Source of the DNA: Cruorifilaria tuberocauda
Taxonomy: Eukaryota; Nematoda; Chromadorea; Rhabditida; Onchocercidae
Reading direction: 5' to 3'
Length of the DNA stretch: 37,997 bases
NCBI GenBank assembly: GCA_013365365.1
Contig: JABVXU010000518.1
Location: forward strand, 1 to 37,997
Below are positions 11,107-22,613 of the stretch, piece after piece (the first letter of the stretch is position 1; every line of letters starts with the position of its first letter). The position numbers and the translations under genes are program-made. Below the pieces are notes generated by a model. It was not told the DNA's origin, ran no database searches, and was given only the letters and a program-made list of their open reading frames with translations.

Positions 11107-12296
11107 GTGTTATATTTATTTCTTACTTTAAAATGTTATGCTACTATTACTTAAATAAAGTAATATTTAATTGAACAGAAGAGTTATTGAAGAATTTTCG
11201 TTGTAAAAGTGATAATTTTAATTAATATTATTCATTTTGCCACAAAATCTTTCTATCGATTCAAAAGACAAAAACTTTTTTCTGTTGCCTTTTGTTCTAA
11301 TTGTACAGTAAAAATAGTTTTGTATGAGTTAGTAACGAAAAAAAAAATTTTCTTTTTGAATGAAAAATATTTTGAACTTGTAAAAATTTGATTATATCAA
11401 CAATGTAGTAATATCAATTATTTTGATTTTAATTTTTTTGTTTGTGAAAAATTTTGATTTTTTTCTTTCTCTCTCTATCTTCCTTTAATAAACTGCCTTG
11501 AAATTTGTTTCTAAAACTTTTAAGCAAAATTAAATTTAAATTATTCATTTGTTTTTTTCTTCTGGATTTCATTTTAGCATGTGATAAGTCTAAGTTAATG
11601 AGTAATTGATTAGAATTTAATCAAAACTTAGAAGCCTTAAAAAACTTAATTCTTCCTAATTTCAATTACTATCAGCTAAATGATGATAATTTTTTTTTAA
11701 GAAAAGATGTGCCTTTATTTTTCTAAGCATTCTTCGTTATCAATGTTTAACAGATTCAATTAATGATAAATGATTAGTAAGGGTAAGTAAGTGCGAGTAA
11801 TAACAAACGATATGAGTAGTATGAGAGGGAAATTTTCATCAATATTTTTCTAAAAAAAAATTTTGCATGTGCTAATTTTAGAAGAAAGAAACGGTTGCTA
11901 GAACAGTTTTTTTTCTAGCCTAGTCATTTTGGGCTAATATTTCAGGCTTCATATTGAAACATTGAAATATTTGATTAGTCCCAAGAGAACTCTGAAAAAA
12001 TTATCAAAAATTGCAACAAAAAAAAAGAGGTGCATCACATAAAGCTTGCTAGATTGAAGGAATGCGCAAATATTTGCTGAAAAGAATTTTTTTTTCACTT
12101 ATCCTTATCACTTGATATGAAAGTTAAACGCGTACAACAATGGAAAGTATTTTAAAGAAGTAATCAATAATTATCAATTGATAATTTTTTTTTGAAAAAA
12201 AAATGATTATTTAAAATTGTAAATGATATGCTGTAAGAAAATGTGAAAATATTTAATAAATTTCTCATAATTGACAATTTTTTTTTCACTAGCACT

Positions 12297-12445
12297 ATAA
12301 TTTCAAGAAATGATGAAATGACTAATTGGAATTTACATGAATGATTTCATACTTTAATTTCACATGATAATTTCAAGAAATGATGAAATGATTAATTGGA
12401 ATTTACATGAATAATTTCATATTTTAATTTCGAATGATAATTTCA
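12297..12445. repeat. 70-bp direct duplication plus partial third copy
   Basis: Copies at 12297-12366 and 12367-12436 match except for a handful of substitutions. A third copy begins at 12437 and stops after about nine bases. Each copy contains AATTTCAAGAAATGATGAAA. Confidence 0.88.
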
Positions 12446-14267
12446 ATGAAAAAAAGAATTTATGAAATCCATTGAATAAATTCAAAGGTTAATGCAATGA
12501 TTTTGATCAGTAAAGCAAAATAAAAGAAAGATATCATATCAGTGAAAAAAAAAACCTTTAACAATTTCTTATAATCTCTTTTTCCTTTTAAACTTTTAAA
12601 TTAAAAAAAGAGAAATTGAAAAAAATGAAAATGATTGTTCTTTATTTTTTCTTCTGTGTACTTAATGAATGCTTCGAGTGTTTTTCTTTTCTTTTTTTTC
12701 TTTCATTTTATCGATTTTAATGATAATTTAATGATGTTAAATGATATTTCGATAAAATGTGTCAACTATCATTCTATTCTTATCAATTCAATCATTTCAA
12801 TATTTTCATTATTGTTATGAAAAAAGCGAAAGAAAGATAATCAAAAGCAATAATTGTAGTAATGGTATTATCATGATTTAAACTTGATTTCTTGATAAAT
12901 TCGAAATTCATTTTAGTCTTTTTTAGTGAAAAAAAAGAGGCTAGAGCATTAACATTTCAGGATTCTTCAAATTTGATACCAATTGACATCATGTCAGTAT
13001 CATTTTGTTTTAACGATTTGTTCTATTTTTATCACAGAACAAAAGTTTTTTATTATCTAATAGTACAATAAGACAAATTAATAAATAGTTTGGCATTTCA
13101 TTTTTATTTCTCGATGATATTAATCCCTGCATGAGATTAATTTTGAAGAAATTTTTAAAATCAGGAGGAATTTCATATCGATTTATTGATTGCTAAGTAA
13201 GTTTTTATTGTTTAGCTTACTTACTATCATTAAATTATCGATTGGTGGAAGCGTTCAAATTTAAATTCATTAGCAGTCAATAAATCGATATGAAGTATCA
13301 ATTTATCCGATTAAATGCAAAATTAACAAAAGATAAGAAGTTCGATGAAAAGAAAATAGTGCTTGTGAACTTTGAACTATTGAACTTACTGTGATGTAAA
13401 CTAATCACTCATTGATAAAAAAATTTGACAAATATTATCTCGGTTGTGATAACATTCAAATTGAAACTAATGTAGTGGCATTTACAAATACGGATATTTG
13501 AATTGAGAGATGAAGAGATCAGAGATAATAAATGATAAGAGAAATCATATCAACTTAGTAGTTTCAATTTATTACTACAAATAAACTTCTTTTCTCGATG
13601 AATTTTACTTATACAAAATTTTCTATTTAAATTAGAAAAAAATTATTCATTTCTATTTGACGTAATTGACGTAATCACATGAAGAAATCAGTTTATGCAA
13701 TGTAATTTGTTTCTTTAAATAAAGCTGAAAAAAAAATTGAGCTGATTAAACTGATTACGCAAAATTTACTTTGGAATTTGTAATCTTTGTAATATTTAGT
13801 AAACTTTAAAATTTTATTTCAACTTCTACAATGTATTAATTTCTTTATACTGATATGAATCAACTGCTTAGATTAGTCATTTAGCCGAACTAAACGAAAA
13901 ATTCTGCAAACTGTATGCAACATCACTTATAGTTATTTTTTTTTCTTCAATTTATTTCTTGGAAATGAAATCTCGAAAGTCTGAGAAATTCGAAATTAGT
14001 TGTTGGCTATGATAGATTAAAGGAGCAAACATTTTCGCATTTCCAAAAAATATAAAAATTATCAATTCATTTTGTGTGTTATATTTCAAGATATTTCAAG
14101 CACTAAAAAGCTTCAACAAATTCTAATAATTATTTTTTTTTAATGTACTCATTTTTTGATATGTTGGATTGAAGAAAATTCGAATTCGTTAAATAGTTCT
14201 CCTTCATTACCGATGAGATTTACTTATTTTTCTGACTAGTTGAATTTATATTCCAAGAAAAATTGAA

Positions 14268-14535
14268 ATACCGAAGGAACCTAATATCTAATACATTCAA
14301 CTCGAGGAACCTTAGTGTTCAATATATCCAACTCAAGAGTACCTTAATCTCCAATATATCAACTCAAGGAACTTTGATGTCCAATATATTCAACTCAAGG
14401 AACCTTAATGTCCAATATATCCAACTTGAGAGTGTCTTATATCCAACTTGAGAGTATCTCAATGTCCAATATATTCAACTCAAGGAACTTGATGCCAATC
14501 GAGAGTTTCTTAATGTCCAGTATCTTCAACTTACA
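14268..14535. repeat. Minisatellite of about 31-bp units (TCCAATATATTCAACTC)
   Basis: About nine diverged units. Each has a core TGTCCAATATATTCAACTCA followed by AGGAACCTTAA or AGAGTATCTTAA. Some units are shortened. In one frame the array reads as a repetitive peptide, but the frame is not kept across units and there is no start context or splice structure. It is treated as non-coding. Confidence 0.85.
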
Positions 14536-15039
14536 TAATTTTACCAATTATGAATGTGAAGATAGAAAAATTATTGCTTGTATTATTTATAAGATGAACG
14601 ATGATAATCATATCCATTAGTCTATACATTTTTTTTTTCAAATGCCAACAATGCTACCAATAATTCCTATTTAAAACTTATCTTTCCCGTTATCTATCAT
14701 TTAATCATATCATTTTAAATTACATTTAAAAATACAAGTTCTATAAATATATAATTTGAATCAAATATTTAACCAGTGATTATTTTCATTTCTACTGATA
14801 AATAAGCTGAGATTTCTTGTTCAAATACTGCTAAGATTATTTCAACCTGGCAGAGATTAGTGAATTAAACTTATCACTCATTGAAAGATGCATAATAAAA
14901 TTTTCGAAATAATATTTGACGAGAGAAATTAACATTCAATGATAAATGAAATTAGAGCCATAATTGGAATTTTAAAAAATATTTATACCTTTTATATTCA
15001 GTTAAGGATTGTCTTAGGGAAGGATTAAATTGTTATTTT

Positions 15040-15135
15040 GCATATACAACAATATACAATAGCTTTGTTAATAAATAATATATTATAGCTATAATAGCTT
15101 TGTTAATATATAATAGTTTTATTAATAAATACAAT
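15040..15135. repeat. ATAGCTTTGTTAATA short repeats
   Basis: Two close copies and one looser copy of ATAGCTTTGTTAATAAATA separated by AT-rich spacer. Confidence 0.6.
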
Positions 15136-15812
15136 ATTAAATTTCACGTATGATCGCTGATAATTTCAATTCCCTTATTGAACTTTTTTCAATTCCTATC
15201 TGTTCAATTCAATTATTTATTCATCTGCCATCGCTTTCATCCGTGCTATTGGAAAACTAATTTTATTGTCTCATGAAATAATTAACTCAATTCGTCGTAT
15301 AGAAATTGGTCGCTGTTACTAACGGATTTCCGCTAAATAACCTAAATTAATTAACTGATGATTGATCCTTACTTCCATATATTTTTGATGTTTTATTAGA
15401 ACTTAGAAGAGATTCGTTATCACTTTAACAGTTTACCTATTTCTTTTTGCTTATATGGCTTTTGCTCTATAATCTTTTGTTTTCATTGTTTAAAAAAAAC
15501 TATGTAAAACCGAAATTCAATTTTATAAAGAATTCACTTTAATATACTTAAATTGCTTTGAATTTATTATCGAAAATTTAAAATGAAAATAAAAGTAATT
15601 TGCAAATGAAATATTTGCAAGTTCTAATTACATTTCTATTTTTGTCGAACAAAATATCGAATCAAATGTGAATAACGTTATCATTGTTATCAATGTTATC
15701 AGTGTTATCACTACTATACAGTGCATGCGTTCATATTTATTCCAAACGAAGGAAAGAGAAATATTATTAAGAGCAATTGTTTTCTTATTAAATGAATAAA
15801 TCTACGATTATT

Positions 15813-15905
15813 TATACGATTACACGACCTATAAGTAGTAATAATTACGATTATACGACATATAGGTAATGATAATTACGATTATATGACATATAAGTAA
15901 TGATA
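15813..15905. repeat. 31-bp tandem repeat, three copies
   Basis: Copies starting at 15844 and 15875 differ by two bases; a more diverged copy precedes them from about 15813. Each holds TACGATTATACGACATATA. Confidence 0.82.
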
Positions 15906-16609
15906 AATAAAAAAAGCAATAATCACCTTTAACCTAGCAATTTATTGTACTTCGAATGGATTGTTAGTCATTCTTTTTGCTATTTTAAAATATTTTACAT
16001 CAAAATAAATTTGTTTCAAATGGTTTATTTACTAAAATTACTTGTAAATTTTTTTTCCATTAATTTATAGAGTATTTTGAAATTTTATAAAGTTAATCAT
16101 AACAAGTTTATGCCTATTTATTTCAGGGTTGATTTCTTTTAGAAATATTAATAGAAATAATCTTTTAATTACTTCCTAGACTAGTTCTTTCATTTTCAAT
16201 TTTAATTAAAACATTAAATTAGTTAAAAGACTGATGATAACATGATTTCTCACTGATAATTTCAAACCATCTTATCACCTATTTATCAAATTTCGATCCC
16301 ATATTTATTGGTTTGCAACCGATAATCCCATTCAACGGTCGATTTTTTCGAATGCAAATTTATCATCAATTAAAATTCGGAGTTAGCTGTCCGAATTTTA
16401 ATCAATGATAATTTGCAAAATGTGAAGTTTTAATCAATGCTAAATTTCGTGTATAAATGAGATGTATTAGGTAATATCATTCCATTTATGTATAGCTAAC
16501 GGTGGCAGGAGGACGCTTTTACTTGTCTTTCTTCCAATAATTAATTAATTAATGAAAAAAACCATGAAGTCAGAGTTCGTAGTTGCGAAAGCGCAGAAAA
16601 TTGTCCAAG

Positions 16610-16621
16610 TATCACGTGATA
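16610..16621. promoter_or_regulatory. Palindromic E-box TATCACGTGATA
   Basis: A perfect 12-base palindrome centred on CACGTG, inside a less A/T-biased stretch, 628 bases before the stam-1 start. CACGTG with flanking TC/GA is the core bound by bHLH factors of the TFEB/HLH-30, MAX-like and USF classes. Binding is inference. Confidence 0.4.
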
Positions 16622-17230
16622 GGATTTCAGGTCATTGAGATTTTACAAATTACTAACAGTACAGTTTTACGTACGAAATATCGCAATGATTGATTATTTG
16701 ATACTTTGCTTTAGTTTTTGTTTCTTCACAGCTATTTGTGTTTTTTTGATTATCATGCACAGATCCCTGGAATGGAATTCGTTGGGTTAAAATTTAAATA
16801 CTCATTAAGGCTCGAAATTCAATCTTCTCAGTCTCAGAATTGTATCTTCTGATGTTCTGATAACGGTGATATCATCTATGTTTCAATACTCTTTCACAAT
16901 TTATCACTATCATCACATATTACTTTTTTTATAAAAGTATTATGCAAACGGATTTTTGCGGAAATTCTCCAACAAATTAAAATTATTTCTATTAAAAGAA
17001 ATAATTATACTCTTTGTAATGAATAGTAATGTCAGCTAGAGTCATTCAACAAATGTTTTCTTTTGAATTCATTTATAGTTTGTATAGTGATTCTGAATAT
17101 GATGATACTCGTATAATCGATTACTTTTTTCTCCAGTATTTGCTTGAGTTCTCGATTAATAGTTTCCTTCTTCGTTACCATTTTTCGGCAATAGTTTTAT
17201 CATTCATTTTGTTGGAAATATCATATTACT

Positions 17231-17248
17231 CGTTTTTTAGGCCTTACG
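17231..17248 (+). promoter_or_regulatory. Trans-splice acceptor of stam-1 homologue
   Basis: CGTTTTTTAG ends at 17240, only eight bases before the ATG at 17249. There is no coding exon upstream and the protein start matches the family start, so a spliced leader probably joins here and leaves a very short leader. Confidence 0.65.
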
Positions 17249-20200
17249 ATGCCAATTTTTGGCGAAACACCATCGCCTTATGATGAGAGCGTTGAAAAGG
17301 TTACTGCTGAAACATGCACTACTGAGAATTGGACACTAATTCTTGATATATGTGATCGAGTAATCGCTGATCAAAATAAAGGTTTTCATTCAGTGTATAG
17401 CAATTATTAGACTTATCAAGTTCCTAAAAAGTAGCAGATAATTCTGAATACAGTTTGCGTAAACACTTTTTCGAAATAATCCTCTTGTATTCCTTTTAAT
17501 GTTGTCATTGTTAGTCGGAGGAACAAATGCTTTTAGGAGCCAAACTGTGCCTGCTGTCGGTAAAGAAAAGATTAAATCACCGTGATCCACATGTTGTTTT
17601 GCTGGCGTTATCTTTGCTGGATTCATTATGGAGTAACTGTGGGATCACATTCAGACGTGAAGTTTCGTCGCGTGAATTCTCTCAAGAATTAAGTTTCAAA
17701 GCTACACATGTTAGTTAAAAGCATCTTAATAGGTATGAAATGGAGCTAGTATATTTTTATTATTAGCGAATCCATGAATAATATTTAGATAAATATCAAC
17801 TATATTTATTCTGCTTAGCTCTACAAATTTTTAATATTTACAGAGTAATCGTTCAATTGGTGAAAAAACACGTTCAATTATCAAGAAATGGTCAGAAAAT
17901 GAATGTAAACAGGATGCATCTTTGGGTTTGATTGAAACTCTGTACAAAAATCTTGTCGCAGAAGGATATTCATTCGAAACGGACAATTCGTCCAAGTCTC
18001 ATGTACGTTATTTGACTGTTAATTTTCTGTTGCCGAATATCATTGCATTAGTAATTTGGAATATCAAAACTGTTAGCTCTACTTTTACTTCTCACCATCC
18101 GCAGCAAACATTTTTAAGGTATTATTAATGATAAATAGTTTTATTTATTCTAAATTGAGATAAAATTACACATCTTACCCTCTCCTGTAGAATTATTTTA
18201 ACTAATGAAATTTTCACGAGTGTTTACAAGAACACGACATATTCATGCCTGACTGTACTATGGATATCAACTATAAAATTACTGAAATTATTAATTTTAA
18301 TGTATGAGAGGGTCTTTAGGCAAAATTTTAGGTTTTTTTGATAAGAGATAAAAGAGTGAACGAACGAAAAAGAATATTTCATACATTTTGATTACAACGC
18401 ACTTTTGTTAGTATTCAACTTCGGAAGCATGAAAAATTAGCTTATATACATCTTTGTAATCCTTGTAAGAGCGTATACATGTTGAGAACTTTTCAAAGCT
18501 AAAGTAATTATTAGTTGAATCTAAGCCTTCCGAACATTTTCAACATCGAAAGTTTCCAGAGCATTTTAAAAGTAATTCAAAGTTAATTCTTTATTATCTA
18601 TCATCATACTTTTATGACACGATAATATAAAGAACGTACGTTTTTGTGGGAATTTACGCTAGGTGAATGTTGGATGAATTGGGATTTCATAACTATAGAA
18701 ATTTTTAAAATGTCCATTTATCGGGATGGAAATAGTTTTAATCGTTAAATTCAGCTTTGCAAGTAGTTTTATGGTGAAGATTGTAGTCCTCAAACAGTGA
18801 TCCGAATGCCGTACGAAACGCAGAGGAAGAAGAAGCGTTAGCGCTGGCTATAGCAAAGTCCCTTCAAGAAACATCGGTACGGGATGACCGTATATCCTCT
18901 GTTTATCCACCAGTAACATGTGCGTCTGCATATTCGTCTACCCCAAAGTAAATTCGTTATTTCTTATTATCTTTGCCTAAAAACTTCGGTTAATAAAAAC
19001 AGACAATCTTTTTCTATAAACTCATGAAAGTGGTAGATACTAAAAAATAGGTAATAGATACTCCTTTATTGACATGATTTGTATGATTTACAGTCTATAA
19101 AAGCAAGACATACATCATCATTATTTGAAGAATTCTGCAGTCTTTTTGATAAATGCGTAACCTTATATATTGATTATAAGAGAACTTGAACCACTGACTC
19201 ATGATAAGTTCATCAGTTAGAGCAGCTTCTTCACATTCTCACATTTTCAAATATCCTTTCTGATTCTGGCGTCACCTGCATAATAATGCATTAAAGGGGT
19301 AATTTCATGAAATTCAGAGTAGAACGCGATGTACGAGCACTGTACGATTTTGAAGCTGCTGAGGATAATGAATTGACATTCCTAGCGGGCGATATTATTA
19401 CCGTCATAGACGACAGCGATTTGAATTGGTGGAGAGGAAGATCTCATCGTGGAGAAGGCTTGTTTCCAGCAAGCTTTGTGACATCTAATTTATTACCTCA
19501 AGAAAGTGAACCATTAATCAAGGAAAAGGCACTTCCTCTAACTGTGAGTTTTTTTATATAAACATGGTTGGAATCGTGAACAGAGGAGGCCAATCAATAA
19601 TACGTTGCAATTATTAATGTTCGTTTCATTTGGTTGTTATTAACAATGTTATTTAATATTTGTTTGATAATGTATCTTTTAGATGTCGATTATTTTTATT
19701 TATAACTCTAGTTCATTTATGACATGAGTGAAATACTTATAGAATGAGGAATTCCTTTTTCTTCAAGAACGTTTGAAATAATTGACTATAAGAACTGTAA
19801 ATTTCCCATATCAGCTAATTTAGGTTTCTGTAACGAGAATTGACAAAACAGTACTGGAAGAATGTCTCCGTCTACTTGAAGACTGTGACCCAACTGGAGA
19901 AAGACCAGATCCACCTGAGCTTGCAGATCTGGAACAACGAAGTTTAGCTCAAGTACTTTTCAAAATTTCCTACATGCGCAAAATACAATTTTCTCTAGTT
20001 CCTGAACCTTAAAATCCGTATAAAATTGTTTCACAACTCATGTCTTAAGACATACATTTGAGCTATTTAATGCTTGATTCATTAAATTTTATTAAAGAGT
20101 ATTTCAGGCTCCTTTAATAGATGCACGATTAGCAGAAATTGATAGACAGCACAATGCGTTGGCGCAAGTCGATATCGCAATAAGAGATGTGTTATCAATG

Positions 20201-20547
20201 TATGATCGAGCTGTGCAGCAAACTCAGTATCAGGTTTTACCTTAGTGATTAAGTTTAGAATCCGGTGAGGTATGATATTTAAGTTTCAATAAAGTTTAAG
20301 ATATTTTAGGAACTTTACCGCTGGCATGATATCCTGATTCTCTCCTAAAATTTCCTCTCAGTTTGGTTTGTAGTTCGAACCGCTTGTTAATTATGAAATT
20401 ACAATTTCAAACGGATCATTATTATAGGTATCAGTGCCGCAGCCGGTAACACAACCAGTGTTTGGATATCAGACACCTGAAGTATCGGCGCTGTCGACAG
20501 TATCATCTGACTGGGGCGCTACTCCAGCAGAAAATATACCTATATAG
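17249..20547 (+). CDS. stam-1: STAM (signal-transducing adaptor molecule), ESCRT-0 subunit
   Basis: Partner of HGS/HRS in ESCRT-0, which collects ubiquitinated cargo at endosomes. Exons: 17249-17381, 17537-17709, 17844-18002, 18787-18947, 19318-19543, 19824-19952, 20108-20233, 20428-20547, giving 408 residues with every junction in frame. The VHS domain is about residues 1-150 ([22 protein letters not shown]). The ubiquitin-interacting motif is at 166-184 ([16 protein letters not shown]). The SH3 domain is about 210-268 ([33 protein letters not shown]), close to vertebrate STAM. The GAT core helices are about 285-369. The last 39 residues are Pro/Gln/Ser-containing, a short tail compared with vertebrate STAM. 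The start is set by the family's MPxF beginning and by the acceptor eight bases upstream. Confidence 0.93.
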
Positions 20548-21155
20548 ATGCAATATATATATGTACATCATGTCCGAGGAATATTTAACTAGAGGATCAG
20601 AATAATGGTAGAGCTTTTGTATATACAAAAAATAACAGAAATTAAAGAAACTAGCATCTGCTGAATGCAAACAATTTGTTGACAAACTGAAGCGGTAAAT
20701 AATTAGAAAGAATAGGAAATTTAAATTTCCTGTAATATTTATCCTAGTTCGTCAATGATACTTTGATATTTTGTCGTGTAACTATTTTGATATTCTAAGA
20801 TTTCCTTATTGATTGGTGATCACTTTTTTACTTCGTAAATGATAATTATGAGTTATTGTGATTAATTCATGTGATCAATTTCTAAAAATAACAAAACTTT
20901 TCTATGTCAAAATGCAATGGGACAGGTCAAAAAGATTTCTTATGCAAATGCATTGACTGTGCTTTAAATGTACGAAGAGGTAAATTTGGAAATTCAGAAT
21001 TACTTTTTAAACCATCAAGAATGAGTCATTTTTAACGAAAAATTCATATTAGCTAAATATATAATTCGATTCACAAGCCAATTTTCATTTTTCTCAGTTT
21101 CATGGGAGATCTCGAATACATACATGAATTCTTGTCTTTGTTCCGCGGTAAATGG
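20548..21155. other. Shared 3' region between stam-1 and CutA genes
   Basis: About 600 bases between two convergent stop codons. It must hold both 3'UTRs and poly(A) sites, but I saw no clear AATAAA on either strand; variant signals are likely used. No further coding sequence was recognised. Confidence 0.6.
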
Positions 21156-22597
21156 TTATGAACTGACTTGCTTATCGATCCATTCTAAATAAGTTTCGCT
21201 GCCACTTTCTATCTGAAATGAAATGTAAGGAGAGATCAAACTTGATTTCAAATACAGAGATTACTTGATTTGGATTAACCGGAATAATATCTCATTGCAT
21301 TTTCTAATATTATTATCAATTCAGTTTCCTTTTCTTTGGAACCGAAAATGCTACTTTTTGGTTTTTATTTTCTTGTAAAAATTAATAGTGAATGACTATT
21401 ATAAATTGTAAGATTCACAGATTAAAAATAAATATCGAGAGTAATTTGCAGGAGAACACCTCTGAGAGAAAGTAACATAAGCCCTTCAAATGGTATGCGG
21501 GGTTGGAAAATAATTAGTATAAGTAGAGAAGAAAGGATCACTTTCGAAAGTGAAACTTTCGCGGATAACCAGTATCATACTTTCATTTTTAAATTATTGT
21601 TGAAGAAATGTAATATGTTTAAAGCTGACCGGTAAAGCAATAAATTCAGGTACTTTGTAAGGATGCATACTAAGCACTTTTGCTTTTAGACCATCCAACG
21701 CTGTCGATTTTGTTTTTATGATCAGTAACGTTTCTTTATCTTCTTCCAATTTATTCTCCCACTCATATCTGGAGAAACTACAGAAATGAAATGATGAACA
21801 AATTGGAAAAGAGTAAAGGATTTCTCATGACATTTCAATAAAGAAATAGAAAACAGACAGAAAAAAATTGGAAAAGGGAAATAAAGTGTAAAACTCATAA
21901 AGAGATAATAGGACCAATGCTAGATATTTGATTAATTTCGAACTATCAAAATTTCTTCAAGCATTACTAGAGATGAGCGATTTTAAAATAGGTTTTCACT
22001 TTGAAAGAAGTGAAAATTTTTGCAAGATCAAAAATAAGAACCTACATTCAAATAATGGTCGACAGAATAAAGAGTACTGAAATTATTTGAACATATGCAT
22101 GAAATAAGAAAACCTACACTGAAGTAATGGTCGGTATAATGTTAACACAAGCAGCATACTTTCCCTTTACAACTTCTCTGAAACATTAAAATGCATTAAC
22201 TGAATTAAAATGGAAATAAAAATGAGTAAAAAAAGTATTTATAAAAAACATCAATCAGAAATATGATTGGTTCAATAGTGGGAAAGCTTATTCTTATCAT
22301 TCAGTTTTCTTATTTAGTATTTAATTCAACTTAGCAAAATAGGTAAGACCAGATTACATGCTTTAACTCGAACTAATTATACGCTATGTATTGAATGTTT
22401 CACTGTTTAAAGATAAGAGAAGCAAAAAAAGAATACCTGGCAATTTGTTGTGCAACAGTTGAATTTGGAACGGTAACATAAACAACTGAGTATAAAGCTT
22501 GACCAATTGATCGTGTAGTAGCCATAAGTTGTGTACAATGTTGAAATGCCACGAAAAATGCAAAAACTGTAATCATCGTGCAGCATATCGTATTCAT
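21156..22597 (-). CDS. CUTA: CutA-family protein (divalent-cation tolerance protein homologue)
   Basis: Small trimeric ferredoxin-like-fold protein found from bacteria to animals; linked to copper tolerance in bacteria, without a settled role in animals. Exons on the minus strand: 22597-22437, 22177-22118, 21768-21630, 21212-21156, giving 138 residues. Family hallmarks in order: YVTVPNSTVAQQIAREVVKG, KYAACVNIIPTITSVYEWEN, LEEDKETLLIIKTKS, HPYKVPEFIALP and GSETYLEWI. A hydrophobic N-terminal segment (about residues 6-20) could be a signal peptide or membrane anchor; starting at the inner Met25 would remove it. The usual HPYEVPE motif has Lys in place of Glu. The intron after IALP starts with GTCAGC, a weaker donor. 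If that intron is not removed, a TAA follows after ten codons and the C-terminal helix is lost. Confidence 0.92.
22039..22078 (-). pseudogene. Decayed partial copy of CutA exon 2 end with its splice donor
   Basis: On the plus strand AATAAGAACCTACATTCAAA and the following TAATGGTCGACAG closely resemble the 3' end of CutA exon 2 and its donor (22107-22142), displaced by about 72 bases. The reverse strand keeps the GACCATTA word and a GTAGGT donor. It lies inside CutA intron 2 and has no acceptor partner of its own, so it looks like a tandem duplication remnant rather than an exon in use. Confidence 0.55.
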
Positions 22598-22613
22598 ATT
22601 AAATAAACAAACT
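22598..22613 (-). promoter_or_regulatory. Candidate trans-splice acceptor of CutA gene
   Basis: On the minus strand ATATTGTAG ends at 22614, 16 bases before the ATG at 22597. The pyrimidine tract is weak, so this is less certain than the sites before stam-1 and suca-1. Confidence 0.35.

Larger units (their letters stand above)
11107..17240. other. 6.1-kb non-coding region between nlf-1 and stam-1 homologues
   Basis: No exon with recognisable protein content was found on either strand. Tandem repeats occur at 12297-12445, 14268-14535, 15040-15135 and 15813-15905. GTTATCA words cluster at 15666-15712. The section 16480-16660 is less A/T-biased and holds a CACGTG palindrome; it is the most likely place for distal control of the stam-1 homologue. 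Confidence 0.6.

Noticed and set aside
14263..14620. Repetitive peptide gene in the 31-bp minisatellite
   Set aside because: The frame shifts between units, there is no signal peptide and no splice structure.
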